DNA of 64,000 nt from Protula sp. h YS-2021 (GCA_949752745.1 OX457031.1:2271741-2335740); one strand, 5' to 3'. Positions 11,440 through 21,864 are shown, numbered from the stretch's first letter. Program-made: numbers and translations. The notes: generated by a model from the letters alone, not told the origin.

Positions 11440-12596
11440 GGGGGGATTAGCTGGTGTGCAGCTGTCATGGCTGTATCCATGGCGGTTACTAACAAACACA
11501 CTCCAGCAATTTTGATACCACATAGTCACGAGTTCCCTTAAGATTATGTCAAAAGCCCTGCATTCAACTTTTATAAAAAAAAAGAGGTACCTTTTTTGAG
11601 TAAAACATTTACTTGCACACTAAAATACCTTTATTTTTAGTTTTCGTGTAAAAACTAAAACTAAATGTTTCCTGTCTAAGGCAGTTGATGAATGGATTTT
11701 ATTTATACATTTAAATATTGGAGGAAAAGGACAATTTGAAGATCTTTGAGTTTATCCAAACACATTAAGTATGTCGTCAATGCATTCTGCAAACAGATTG
11801 GGTTCATGAGTGAATAAATACTTGAACTTTTGTCCATATAATTATAATAATGCTACTCATCCAGGAGCTCATATTTAAAACTAAACTTGACTACGTGTTG
11901 TTTTTTCCTCCGTGGGAGAGGAGGGAGGAGGGGGGGGGGGGGATGAATGGGTGGGACCACTTAGTACACTTATTACTATGCATACCACACCTCGCGGAAA
12001 TAGAGTAATTCTGAGGTACCTATCTTCCTTCTCTGTTTATTCTCATAAATAATGCTACTTATATATATATGTGTGTGTGTGTGTGGGTGTGTTTAAACTA
12101 TAAGAATTTCAATATCACACCGACAGTTTCAATAGTTCAATCAAGCGTTATGTAGACGAGCGAACGGACGGTTAGGCGTAGAGACGGACGGACAACACTG
12201 GGCTAAAAATAGAGCAGAAAATCAATTTTCTTTCTTTCATATTTTAAATTATTCTGCTGTCGCTTATGTGTTAAATAGCAACAAACATTACATAACGCAA
12301 ACTTGGGTGACGTCACAAAGCTGTCACTAGCTTCACAATAGCTTGTTCCTATGATGTTTATGAGACCTCTGGCTAGTAAAACTTTAGATGCCGATAGAGA
12401 ACGAATACGTTACTTAGATTTTCTTTATACAGTGCGGTGTATGTTACAATAACCTTAGGTATCCCGACATCTTGAAATCTTGATTATTTTGCATCGAGAG
12501 ATAGAAGGCGAATAAAAAGATAAAAACTGTTTAATTGCTTTATTTTTCTCTTCCAATAAAAAAAAGAATTACGAAACAAAAATCTAGACCAATTGT
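11440..12596. other. Anonymous stretch left of the Maverick
   Basis: AT-rich DNA with a G run near 11,925 and a short (GT)n at 12,068. No gene, RNA or repeat family recognised. Confidence 0.4.
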
Positions 12597-12602
12597 CCTA
12601 CC
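12597..12602. repeat. Target-site duplication CCTACC (left)
   Basis: Directly abuts the element's first base. The identical hexamer lies at 35,051-35,056. A 6-bp duplication is the hallmark of Maverick/Polinton integration. Confidence 0.9.
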
Positions 12603-13215
12603 AGTAGGATAAAAGTGGGGCTCCGATAACAGGAAGTGACGTCAAAATGACGTCAGAAGGTGTTTTCGGAGCCCCATGGAGTTTCGAAAACAGTGACGTC
12701 ATAATGACGTCATATTGACGTCATATGGACGTCATATGGACGTCATATGGTTGTCATATGAACGTCATATGAACGTCATATGAACGTCATAATGACGTCA
12801 GGAGGTGTTTTCGGAGCCTCATGGGGTTTCGAAAACAGTGACGTCATAATGACGTCATATGGTTGTCATATGGGTGTCATATGGGTGTCATATAGGTGTC
12901 ATATAGGTGCCATATAGGTGCCATATGGATGCCATATAGGTGCCATATAGGTGCCATATGGGTGCCACATGAGTGCCATATAGGTGTCATGTGGATGCCA
13001 TATGGGTGCCATATAGGTGCCATATAGGTGTCATGTGGGTGCCATATGGGTGCCATATAGATGCCATGTGGATGCCATATGGGTGCCATATAGGTGCCAT
13101 ATGGGTGCCATATAGGTACCATATATGTACCATATAGGTGTCATATGGGTGCCATATAGGTGCCATATATGTGCCATATGGGTGCCATATGGGTGCCATA
13201 TGGGTGCCATATGAC
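12603..13215 (+). repeat. Left TIR, outer part with CRE and CATATG arrays
   Basis: About 250 bp align with the inverse of 34,790-35,050: GGGGCTCCGATAACAGG, TGACGTCA palindromes and GTGTTTTCGGAGCCCCATGG blocks. From about 12,850 the left copy expands into an 11-bp array (CATATGGGTGC type) that is shorter and different in the right TIR. Open frames across it come from the array. Confidence 0.9.
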
Positions 13216-13229
13216 ACCTGCGGCACCCC

Positions 13230-13380
13230 TAGAGATAGAAGCAGAATCACACAGATCGACTTAAGCCTGCATAGAGTGTGAGGACCCACCCCCCGGTACT
13301 CATAGATGTACTCTGTGAGGACCCACCCCTGGGTCCTCACCGAGGACCCCCCCCCCCCCCCCCATCCCGGGGACAAGCAG
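13230..13380. promoter_or_regulatory. GAGGACCC module, third copy inside the left TIR region
   Basis: Carries CCTAGAGATAGAAGCAGA, ATAGAGTGTGAGGACCCA and TACTCTGTGAGGACCCAC. It is clearly related to the divergent promoter regions at 19.11-19.27 kb and (inverted) 33.60-33.78 kb. No gene flanks this copy now, so it may be a remnant of a rearranged arm. Confidence 0.6.
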
Positions 13381-14127
13381 ACTTTTCGACCCCAGCCGCA
13401 CCGCAGGCCACTCTTTTTTTTGCTTTCTCGCTCCACACACACGCCAGACCAGACTGGTAAAGGGTCAGTCAAACAAACGGATACCCGGACAAACGGACAC
13501 CAGGACAAACGGACTACCCGGACAAACGGACACCCGGACAAACGGGCAGTCTTTTTTTTTTTTTTTTGGTTTTTTTTACCTCTCTCTCCATCACACCGGT
13601 ATATACAGGCAACAATAGCTCTTTTTTTAGCTTTCTCGTTCCACACACACACATAACACCTACGGCAACCGGATAAAAGGGCACCCGGATAAAAGGGCAC
13701 CCGGATAAAAGGACAGTCTTTTTTTTTTTTCTTTTTTTTTTTGCATCTCTCTCTCTCCATCACACCACGGCAGCCGGGGGCAAACGAACAGTCTTTTTTT
13801 TCGGCTTTCTCACTCTCCAAGCACACACACTAATGGATTGCCGTAGCAGCAATTAAACGTGAGCAACCAGTCCTTTAGAGAAACCATTTTTAACCCAGAG
13901 CTCTCTCTCCACACAATAACACACATAACACCTACGGCAACCGAACAAAGGGACACCCAGACACACGGACACCCAGACACACGGTCACCCAGACACACGG
14001 ACACCCAGACAGTCATGTTTTTTTTTAAATTTTTTAACTCTCTCTCTCTCCACACACATCACATCACGGCAGCAACTGTTTTTCTGGGCTTTCTCGCTCT
14101 CTAACCAAGCCATTGCAACAGCAATTA
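13381..14127. repeat. Degenerate repeats of the left TIR region
   Basis: Alternates T-runs, CTCTCTCTCC, CACACACATAACACC and tandem 11-17 bp units (GACAAACGGACACCCG; AAAAGGGCACCCGGAT; GACACACGGACACCCA). It resembles 17,517-17,937, indicating that the two once formed one TIR segment. Confidence 0.6.
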
Positions 14128-14660
14128 AAAAAACTAGAAGCTCATTCCGCTAGCGAAATATTAAACACTTGGCAAAAATTAAAACGCAAAAATACTGCCT
14201 TCAATGGGTTATTTCTTGAATAATATATTGCAAACAACACAGCTTGAATACGTCTTATAAGCCGAATAGTGTTTGGTTGTTGTTGACTTAAAGTTTTATT
14301 GACTGATCAAGCATACGCCTTGTTATCTATTTACGCAGTGAGAGCTCACACAAAGCTCACTGAGCAAATGTGTATTCTGTGCTGTCGTTAAATGCTACGC
14401 ATTTATTTGCCAAAAATACACTCTTTTCACATGGCGTTTTAACAAAGAAAACGAAATCAAAGACGAAAATAAAAAGTGATATGCACATGTTCAGATCAAG
14501 CTCTTCATAAGTCCCAAGTTTCATGGCCGTAGAACCCATAGTGTCAGAGAAGAAGAAGACACAAAAAATCGGAAGAAACTGTCAAGAAGAAAAAAAGGAC
14601 GAATTTTACTCGCTCAAATTCATATAACCCTTGCAAGCCAAAGGCTTGTCAAGTGTTAAT
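14128..14660 (+). repeat. ~530-bp direct repeat, copy A
   Basis: Nearly identical to 16,985-17,516. Starts AGAAGCTCATTCCGCTAGCG and ends GGCTTGTCAAGTGTTAA. The two copies have only a few substitutions and small indels. The inner edges read TTAAACACTTG and CAAGTGTTAA, a short inverted pair. The 60-codon frame it contains has no recognisable product. Confidence 0.85.
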
Positions 14661-16984
14661 AATCCTTAAGTTTACAATATACTAACTTGGAGGTTTTCTA
14701 GCCTGCGAAAAAAACTATATTAAATAAAATCGGGGTTGTGTCGCATTGTTAACTGCGTTCGCTTTCTTGGTAATTTGCTGGTAATTTGCAGTAAAACAAA
14801 ATAATCGATGAACAGACGTCATTTACTCAGTGCGATACGACCCAATACGATTGTGTTGAAAATCGTGTTCTCTTATATTGTCAAAAGTTATGCGTTGAAT
14901 TGTATAAAATACATTGTTGAATCGATGCGTATTGACGCGTTTATTGTTGAAGTACTCTCCACGGCGTAAGACTGAAAACTCCTGCTTTAAGTTTAAGATT
15001 GAGAACTGTCCTCTCAGCGATAAGGTGACTTTGACCAGCAGTGACAGTGAAGGAGAAGAAGAGCCACTAATTTTGGCGCGTGACAACGGAGGCCATTTTG
15101 TCTTTATCGCGTATGTGTGGGGTCGTGATAACTAATGACAATACTTGCTTTGTTTACTTGTGAATGAAAAGTCGCTGCAAGTGGGTTCTGTAGAAGCGTG
15201 TTGAAGATGGTGGGGGGGGGGGGGAGGTGGGGATGAAAGGTCAATAGGTTGGTTGCTGACTTGCTACCGCTGGAAGTGTTTATCCAAGAAAGCAATCCAA
15301 GAAGGTATCGATTGCGGTGCTTAGTATTTCTTTTAAAATGAGTGCATTCAGGTACTTACTCTCCTGATAAGTGTGAAGACTTAACGGTTTTTTTTTTAAA
15401 CTTTGACAGTGACATGTAAATGCTTGTCTGTACTATTCAGTCACGGTTTTTTGACACCCCTCCTCCCTGTGCGCAACGTTTGGCAACCCTGCCCCTGTAT
15501 GCAAATATACACATTTGAGCAACCCCTCCCCCCTCCCCCCTCCCCCTTACATTAATGAAAGTTGTACCCGTTTCATGTGCGGTTTAAGTTACCTTGCCGG
15601 GGATGAGAAGTAATTTTATTTATTTCTTTTCTTTTCCTCTTATCTCCAAAAATAGTTTCAACTCACAGTTCACCAACCTCAAAAGGTCGGTTAATTTTTT
15701 CCGTTAAAGTGGATGTTTGGGGTACACTTAATTGGCACCGTCGTGAACAGCAGTTTAAAGCTTTGGTTTAACTGGTGGAGTTAACTTTAGAAATTAACTT
15801 AGGTTAACTTTACACAATATAAAGTTTACTGTTAAGTTTTGTGAATAGGGCGGCAGTTACTTGAAAACTGATGCAAGACGTTGCGACTGTGAAAGAGTTT
15901 TGAGTGGTGCCTGTGAAATTTCATGAGGAGTTCAAAACGCAGAGATGATTTTCAGACAACTGGCTGCGTGATTATAATCAGGCAGTGCGCACGCGTGGCG
16001 GAAGCGATCGTGCGGGACAACCGGGGTCTTGCAAGACGACTCGATTTTTCCATTTTTTTATTTTGTATTTGAAATGAAACATTGAAAGGAGGAAATATAC
16101 ACGGACCAATATGCCACTGTGGCGTGTTCGCTAATTTGATATGCACCGTTTAGAAAACTGTTACGCCATGGCGTTTACTGTACACGCCAGAGAAAGAGCT
16201 TGGCGATTTTCGCCACCGCACGAATGACAGTCAATTGTTCTTTCTCCTTTTGCCAAAAATCCCGATGTCAGTTGCAAAATAAAAGAAAGAAGACAGTTCA
16301 AAAGATATGAAGTGGTAAGAAATGCCAAGTTCCTGTCTGGAGAGGTCAGAGTATATCCTGTAATCAGGTCAAAACAATTCTCTTGGGCTAGATATCACAA
16401 TTTTGCAGAACGGGAAATCTGTACGAGGCCAGAATGAAGTTTCCGAATGATTTAATGCCTTAAAGTTAACTGTAGAAATAGAGATAAAAACAGGCATACA
16501 AACAAAAATAAAATAACATTAAAAGCGAAGATACTTGAAGCGAGATACTGTGCCAGATATGTGTCTTAAACTGGTAACGACCAGGCTGGTGTTTCTCAGG
16601 AAAATTGCAGCAGACTGACTTCCGGTTTTGTGTCCTGACCTGAACGGTAAAGTTTTAGGCGGATCTTTGAGCCTTTATGGGTCGAAAATGAAGTTCAAAT
16701 CATTCAAACGGTGTCCGATATCATGGCTAACTTGATCTCCAATGTAGAGTCACTAAGACTCATCGTTTATGCCCAAAAGGTCGAAAATGAACTCAGAATC
16801 GCTCTGTCCCTAGTGACCAACTGGAATCATCAAAATATACTGAAAACGTGCAGTATGCAATTCTGTGCAACATTTCATAATCATTATGTGTAGATCCCTC
16901 CCCTCCAAAAATAAATAAATAAATAAATACATAAATAAATAACATGGTATTATTTAAAATAATTATTCTGAAGCAAATAAGAAA
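14661..16984. other. Non-coding segment between the 530-bp direct repeats
   Basis: About 2.3 kb with no frame longer than 90 codons and no recognisable retroelement protein or primer-binding site. Together with the flanking repeats it could be a non-autonomous LTR-type element or a duplicated segment inserted in the Maverick's left TIR. Confidence 0.45.
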
Positions 16985-17516
16985 CGAGAAGCTCATTCCG
17001 CTAGCGAAATGTTAAACACTTGACAAAAATTAAACGCAAAAATACTGCCTTCAATGGGTTATTTCTTGAATAATATATTGCAAACAACACAGCTTGAATA
17101 CGTCTTATAAGCCGAATAGTGTTTGGTTGTTGTTGACTTAAAGTTTTATTGACTGATCAAGCATACGCCTTGTTATCTATTTACGCAGTGAGAGCTCACA
17201 CAAAGCTCACTGAGCAAATGTGTATTCTGTGCTGTCGTTAAATGCTACGCATTTATTTGCCAAAAATACACTCTTTTCACATGGCGTTTTAACAAAGAAA
17301 ACGAAATAAAAGACGAAAACAAAAAGTGATATGCACATGTTCAGATCAAGCTCTTCATAAGTCCCAAGTTTCATGGCCGTAGGGCCCATAGTGTCAGAGA
17401 AGAAGAAGAAGACACAAAAAATCGGAAGAAACTGTCAAGAAGAAAAAAAAAGGACGAATTTTACTCGCTCAAATTCATATAACCCTTGCAAGCCAAAGGC
17501 TTGTCAAGTGTTAAAT
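16985..17516 (+). repeat. ~530-bp direct repeat, copy B
   Basis: Second copy of 14,128-14,660. TTAA occurs next to both outer junctions (near 14,117 and at the end of copy B), which could be a target duplication, but the outer ends are not inverted repeats, so the element class is unresolved. Confidence 0.85.
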
Positions 17517-17937
17517 GAGCACTCTTTTCCTTAAGGAAGCTATTTTTAACTCAGAGAGCCCTGTCTCTCTCCATGCATACATAAGCAATTAAAACCGAGC
17601 AAGCATTGAGATGGGAGCTCTCTCTCCACTTTTTTCTTTTTTTTTTACCTTTTCTCGCTCTCCAAACACGCATAACACCAACGACAGACGGGCAATCATT
17701 TTTTTTATTTTTCCTCTCTTTCTACACATATATTAATAGTCACAACCGATTCAGCGTTTTATTTCATAAGCCTGGGTATTTTTAACCCAGATAGTAGCTT
17801 TTTTTTAACTCTCTCTCCACACACATAACACAGCAGACGGTCAGACGGACAGATTTAGCGTTCATTTCTCAAGCCTGAGTATTTTTAACCCAGACGGCAA
17901 CTTCTTTTTGCTTTCTCAGACGGGCAGACGGACAGAT
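17517..17937. repeat. Left TIR region with degenerate stem-loop repeats
   Basis: Contains units CCTGGGTATTTTTAACCCAG (17,770-17,790) and CCTGAGTATTTTTAACCCAG (17,875-17,895). On the minus strand each is followed by a GAAATRAAACGC-like box. They resemble decayed relatives of the histone-type 3' stem-loop at 18,041-18,080. The GGCAGACGGACAGAT motif at the right edge matches the inverse of 34,650-34,665. Confidence 0.5.
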
Positions 17938-18065
17938 GGGGGTATAAATCAATGATTTATAGACCCCTTTTTTAATTTATTTTTAGCATTTCCCACACCC
18001 TCATGCATACACATACATACTAACACCATGACACGATTAGCGCTCATTTCGCAATAATGGGTAGC
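17938..18065 (+). repeat. Left TIR, inner part
   Basis: Matches the inverse of 34,434-34,560: TAGCATTTCCCACACCCTCA, ACATACATACTAACACCATG and ACACGATTAGCGCTCATTTC. The copies diverge just inside GGGTAGC, so the inner TIR boundary falls in the terminal genes' 3' stem-loops. Confidence 0.9.
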
Positions 18066-18080
18066 TGCTAAAAAGCAGCC
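18041..18080 (-). terminator. Histone-type 3' stem-loop of the 18.1-19.0 kb gene
   Basis: On the minus strand GGCTGCT-TTTT-AGCAGCT (18,080-18,063) is followed by ACCC, then after 12 nt in total by GAAATGAGCG (18,050-18,041). This matches the layout of replication-dependent histone mRNA ends: hairpin with 4-nt loop, ACCCA tail and a purine-rich downstream box. It starts 45 nt after the stop codon. The stem has one extra pair compared with canonical histone hairpins. Confidence 0.65.
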
Positions 18081-18124
18081 GTGGAGGGATTTTCCTGGTC
18101 TTCTTTCCTGGTCTTCTTTCCTGG

Positions 18125-19042
18125 TCACTTCCTCCTACCATCAGTTCCCCTGCCGCTGCCACTGGCACCGTCGCTGGCGCCACCGCAGGCGCCGCCGCTG
18201 CCGCTATCCTCCCTGCAGTTGTACTTCCTTCTATGCGCCGCAACCCCAGCCCTGTTCGAGTTGAAACCTCTGCCCAGAAGACTACAAAAATGAAATTCGG
18301 GCTTCATAGCCTCTAGGCATTCCTGTTCATGCACTCGCATAGAAACTCCTGCCGGAATTCCAAAATGGCAGAAGTCACAATACTGAATGTTACCAAATGA
18401 GCCCAAGAGTTGCATAACGTCCTGGAATTCTGACGCTTTGGTAGAGTCGTCCTCCAGTTTCAACTGAGCAGGTTCCAGGATGCGGTCAGTGCCGGAAGAC
18501 GACTGCATGAGGCTGACTGTATCAATCGTTGGCGTATCCGAAATACTGGCGACAGCGGCTGGTAGCTCATCCTCAGGAGCTGGTGGCGGACTGTCCGGCT
18601 TTGTAACGGTGGCGCTGGGGACGCGCCGCCTCACTATAACTGGTGCCACCGACACCTTCCGAACAGTCACATCAGCTTCCCTCGGACTTGCTATCAGCGG
18701 AGTCGTCATCGTCGACGCAGTGACTTTGACAGGAGTCGCTTTGGCAGGAGGAGTCGCCGCCATTGTTGCCGCAGTCACTTTGGTCGGCCTTTCTTCCTGG
18801 CAGGGCGACGGGTCCCTGAACTGGTTGGGCGACACCTCCCTCCTTCGCTTGTAGCCTTCCTCCGCCGCCCTGCCAAACCGGTTATATTCCTGTTCTAGCT
18901 TGGCCCTCAGAAAATCCCTCCACTTCTTAAAGAGGAACGCCTGGTAGTCGATGTAGATCTCTTCCCACAGATCTAAATCCTTGTTGCTTAGAAAGTATCG
19001 CTTCCGGCGTTCCTCTGAGAAAAATTCCTGTTTCTGTTGCAT
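18125..19042 (-). CDS. C2HC-finger accessory protein of the Maverick left arm
   Basis: 305 codons, intact, starting at the ATG at 19,042. Residues ~1-70 are charged and probably helical (EERRKRYFLSNKDLDLWEE). Residues ~70-205 are Pro/Thr/Ala/Ser-rich and look disordered. Around 220-245 a C-x2-C-x10-H-x4-C finger is visible (CDFCHFGIPAG...HEQEC), followed by a degenerate finger-like segment ending HRRKYNC. The tail is Gly/Ser-rich. Similar C2HC fingers occur in the N-terminus of this element's polymerase. Leftward transcription ends in a histone-type stem-loop within the TIR; a TTTATAAT box sits about 75 bp upstream. Function unknown; a nucleic-acid-binding or host-interaction role is inference. 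Confidence 0.6.
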   Translation of the reverse strand: MQQKQEFFSEERRKRYFLSNKDLDLWEEIYIDYQAFLFKKWRDFLRAKLEQEYNRFGRAAEEGYKRRREVSPNQFRDPSPCQEERPTKVTAATMAATPPAKATPVKVTASTMTTPLIASPREADVTVRKVSVAPVIVRRRVPSATVTKPDSPPPAPEDELPAAVASISDTPTIDTVSLMQSSSGTDRILEPAQLKLEDDSTKASEFQDVMQLLGSFGNIQYCDFCHFGIPAGVSMRVHEQECLEAMKPEFHFCSLLGRGFNSNRAGVAAHRRKYNCREDSGSGGACGGASDGASGSGRGTDGRRK

Positions 19043-19109
19043 TTTTGTTTTTTGTTTTTTGCTGTTGCTTCTTCACTGATCAAAAGCAGACTGACTGCAT
19101 ACAGTGCGA

Positions 19110-19268
19110 GGCTGCTATTATAAAGGACCTCCCCCCCGGGTACTCTGTGAGGACCCCCCCCCGGTTACTCTGTGAGGACCCCCCTGTTACTCTGTGAGGA
19201 CCCCCCCCCCCCCCCGCCGATCGACTTTTTAGCCGCTAGCTCACGGCTCACCGACAGTAGTATAAAAA
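19110..19268. promoter_or_regulatory. Divergent promoter with GAGGACC repeats (left arm)
   Basis: Three to four units of ACTCTGTGAGGACCCCCC lie between oppositely directed TATA-like boxes: TTTATAAT (minus, 19,124-19,117) for the 305-codon gene and TATAAAAA (plus, 19,261-19,268) for the gene starting at 19,312. The right arm has the same module between its divergent genes. Confidence 0.65.
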
Positions 19269-19311
19269 GGTCGGTTCGACACCCCTATGGCCATTGCATT
19301 GCTAAACCATC

Positions 19312-20392
19312 ATGGAGACGTCTCGAAAAGCAGCAACGGCTAGCAACATGGAAATTGATAGCCTTTTTAGCAATGAAACAATGGCTCTTACAGATGCAGT
19401 TTTAACTGCAGAGGAGACTGCTGCCTTCCTAAGTACACTAGCAGAAGCTGAAAAAGCCTTGGAGGAAGCATTAGGGGCTCCGTCAGACGTGTCTACAGTA
19501 CAGCAAACTAGGCCTGAAGAAGTACAGTCAGTACAGCAAGCAATGCCTGATCCTGAGGGATCTGACTACCCCTTCCTCAGTTGCCAATGCGCTTGTAAAT
19601 GGTAGCGCCAAGCCACTTAGTACAAAGTTACAGGCGCAATTAGAGCATCTTGAGGAGGAAGAAGTGGTCATGTCAAGCGATGACAACAACGATGGTGACG
19701 ATGACAACGACGGCGATGACGACAGCGACGACAATGACGACAACGACGACAGTGACGACGATGTCAAGCAGCTCAAATCTTAATTTGAATTGAGCAAAAC
19801 TATTCCTGTTACTGAGAAAGACGTCACGCTGTTGAAACGAAACTTTCAAGCAGTGATTCCTCTGATCGATTGCAACATTTAATGGCGTTTATGTGAAGAA
19901 GGCTTTTTCGATCAGCACACATACATATACCTAACGGAAGAAGTGAACACTGTCATTCAGCTTATCTACATGCCAGAAGGAAACATAGAGCATCTTCCCG
20001 CGTCACAGCCACAGTTCTCTGAAGCCATGACCCGACGTTTCGTGCAACTTATTAGAAGTCTTCATGAGGAACTTTTTAAGACATTATGTCTACCGGTGCC
20101 AAAGTGTGTTGATGAGGATCGCGATTCCAAATGTGCAAAGTTCATGCTACATGGCTTCAAGTACCTTGAAGAACGTATTAAGGTGTATGATATGATGGCC
20201 TACCTCTATGAAAAAGGACATTTCACCATGTCAATGCTCTTTCAATGGATAATTGGGAGTCGCAAACGAGGAGACTTTTTAGTGATTGTCATGAGACAAT
20301 CTCTAACAGACGGTTTGCCAACAGCCTTTCTGGATGGTTTCAACGAGATCAATCCGCGATTTTGCAAACATCTCATGAAAACATACATGTAA
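19312..20392 (+). pseudogene. Acidic / CARD-like death-fold gene, broken
   Basis: A TATA box 51 bp upstream supports the ATG at 19,312. The first open piece (19,312-19,605) is Ala/Glu-rich; a one-base frameshift near 19,555-19,563 leads to a piece ending at 19,783 with a long Asp/Asn/Ser tract. In-frame stops at 19,781-19,783 and 19,880-19,882 interrupt what follows. The last piece (19,943-20,392) looks like a CARD fold: YLYEKGHFT...SRKRGDFLVIVMRQ...FLDGFNEINPRFCKHL, compared with the last four helices of IAP-type CARDs. A second CARD-like segment may begin near 19,790. It could instead be two genes, acidic and CARD. If functional it would be an apoptosis or innate-signalling modulator, as known in adintoviruses; that role is inference. 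Confidence 0.5.
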
Positions 20393-20398
20393 TCTCCA

Positions 20399-20407
20399 TA
20401 TAAAAGG
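20399..20407 (+). promoter_or_regulatory. TATA box TATAAAAGG
   Basis: Lies 40 bp before the ATG at 20,447 and just after the previous stop (20,392). It argues for that ATG rather than the upstream GTG at 20,414. Confidence 0.65.
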
Positions 20408-20446
20408 AGTGAGGTGTCAAGTGCAGTCATCATTCGACGCGCAGCC

Positions 20447-21066
20447 ATGGAGAAGACAAGCAGCTTTAAAATTAGTGCAAACTTAACCATTACTGTGGAG
20501 CATGGACAATTTGGGTTATTTATTCGAATCAAACGTGGAGAGAGATGGCTTGCTTTATCACCATCCTTGTGGAAGATTGTGTGCCTGAACTTAGCAAGAT
20601 TACGCGACATTGGCTTCAAACTGTACTTAACGCAAACGAAGTGGCTTGAAGTCATTTCATACTTGGATATGCGCTATGTGAGTTTTGTGCAAGCATCACT
20701 GTTTGAAGGGAAAGAATACAAGTATTACATCAACATGAATGATGGTGAATGGGAGACATTGCTTCAGGAGATGGATAGCATAACCTCAACCTTATTGCCA
20801 TGTACGGAATGTCATGGTAAGAAAACTCCTATCAAGCTGCAAAAGGACAATCGGATGAAATGTCAAAGTTATCCAAGAAAAGACTGGCTGAAGTTCAATT
20901 GGAGAATATGGATGTGCAAAATCAATTTGGACTTACCTGTGAATATTGTGGTGCTTACGGATATGCTGAGGATTATGATTGTCACTGCCACAAGTACAAT
21001 TGCAAGTTGTGTGAACCAGACAACTTCTGCAACAAGTGCGGCTCACTAACTGTTTCTGCGGAGTAA
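20447..21066 (+). pseudogene. PC4-like / zinc-ribbon protein, frameshifted
   Basis: The N-terminal piece starts MEKTSSFKISANLTITVEHG and has a beta-rich segment ending in ALSPSLWKIV, then a second unit ending YYINMNDGEWETLLQEMD. Both resemble the 'I-x-L-x4-W' strand-helix end of PC4/SUB1 folds, as in the leftward genes at 27.9-29.3 kb. It then enters C-x2-C (PCTECHG). A frameshift between about 20,822 and 20,858 moves the reading to another frame, where Cys pairs continue (CEYCG, CHCHKYNCKLC, CNKCG) to the stop at 21,066. It may be a single protein with ssDNA-binding-like and zinc-ribbon parts; two overlapping genes cannot be excluded. Confidence 0.5.
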
Positions 21067-21130
21067 GACTGAGAGTCATTTGCTTACCAGCCGTCATAGT
21101 GTGCAGACGTGTTATATAGACATGTGAAAG

Positions 21131-21418
21131 ATGGATGTAGAAACGTGTTTCAAGGACAAGTATGTGGACTACATGATAAGTGAACTGGCACGTTTTGGAT
21201 CTATTCAACAACAACTGCAGCACTTTGACATTTATTGCGAACTTGCTCATTCCACGTTGAACGTACCAAACTTACGCGAGGATTTCATCAAAGAGTGTGT
21301 GTTTTCAAACATTGGTGGAGCTGAGGAGTTTGATGTGGAAGCAGCATATCACTTCGCTCGATTTGATCCAAGACTGTTTGATGAAGTGAGAGAGTGGTTA
21401 ATCTACATTGCAGTATAA
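21131..21418 (+). CDS. Small Maverick protein, unknown function
   Basis: 95 codons, intact. MDVETCFKDKYVDYMISELA begins a helical, acidic protein with no motif I recognise. Its TAA overlaps the next ATG (TAATG at 21,416-21,420), which implies coupled expression. A TATATA lies only 13 nt upstream of the ATG, too close to serve this start. Confidence 0.55.
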   Translation: MDVETCFKDKYVDYMISELARFGSIQQQLQHFDIYCELAHSTLNVPNLREDFIKECVFSNIGGAEEFDVEAAYHFARFDPRLFDEVREWLIYIAV

Positions 21419-21750
21419 TGGCGGACATTACATTGAGACAATATATTGTGCAAAAAACATATTGTGAAGAAATGTTATTAGCTGTAAAAAAGTTTGCATG
21501 TTCAGTATGTCCTGCTTGTCAAAATGAAGAGTGTTCAGAACATATGTGTCATTCTACATGTGTCTATACATACTGGAATGAAGCTAAATATTACATTCAT
21601 TTAGATAAAGTGTTAGATAATGCAAATAAACGTTGTGAAAAATATGGTGTAGATGCTATCACATTTGATGAATTAAGTAGCTGGTTAATATACATTGAAG
21701 ATCAATGGACCCCAATTATTCACACCATTGTATCAATACTTGATTTGTAA
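21418..21750 (+). CDS. Small Cys-rich Maverick protein
   Basis: 110 codons from the ATG at 21,418; an in-frame ATG at 21,394 lies inside the previous gene and is less likely. A cluster CPACQNEECSEHMCHSTC near residues 30-47 can bind zinc. The rest is helical, with LIYI near the C-terminus resembling the end of the preceding protein (EWLIYI versus SWLIYI), so the pair may be diverged duplicates. Function unknown. Confidence 0.55.
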   Translation: MADITLRQYIVQKTYCEEMLLAVKKFACSVCPACQNEECSEHMCHSTCVYTYWNEAKYYIHLDKVLDNANKRCEKYGVDAITFDELSSWLIYIEDQWTPIIHTIVSILDL

Positions 21751-21850
21751 GATATGTTGATAAAATGTAAGATATGTTGATAAAATAAAATGTAAGATGT
21801 GTTGATAAAATGCAAGATATGTTGATAAAATAAAATGTAAGATATGTTAA
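21747..21850 (+). repeat. 20-bp AT-rich tandem repeat before the integrase
   Basis: Five copies of TAAGATATGTTGATAAAAT-type units between the Cys-rich gene and the integrase ATG. It could act as a promoter, an mRNA end or a replication element; nothing in the sequence decides between them. Confidence 0.7.
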
Positions 21851-21864
21851 CATTTAGTGTTAAC

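Noticed and set aside
12877..13826. His/Tyr/Pro-rich repeat protein in the left TIR
   Set aside because: The 11-bp CATATG array reads through all frames; it lies in the TIR without a start context.
14357..14539. 60-codon frame conserved between 14,357 and 17,207
   Set aside because: It is conserved only because the 530-bp direct repeats are nearly identical; the few differences are not biased to silent sites.
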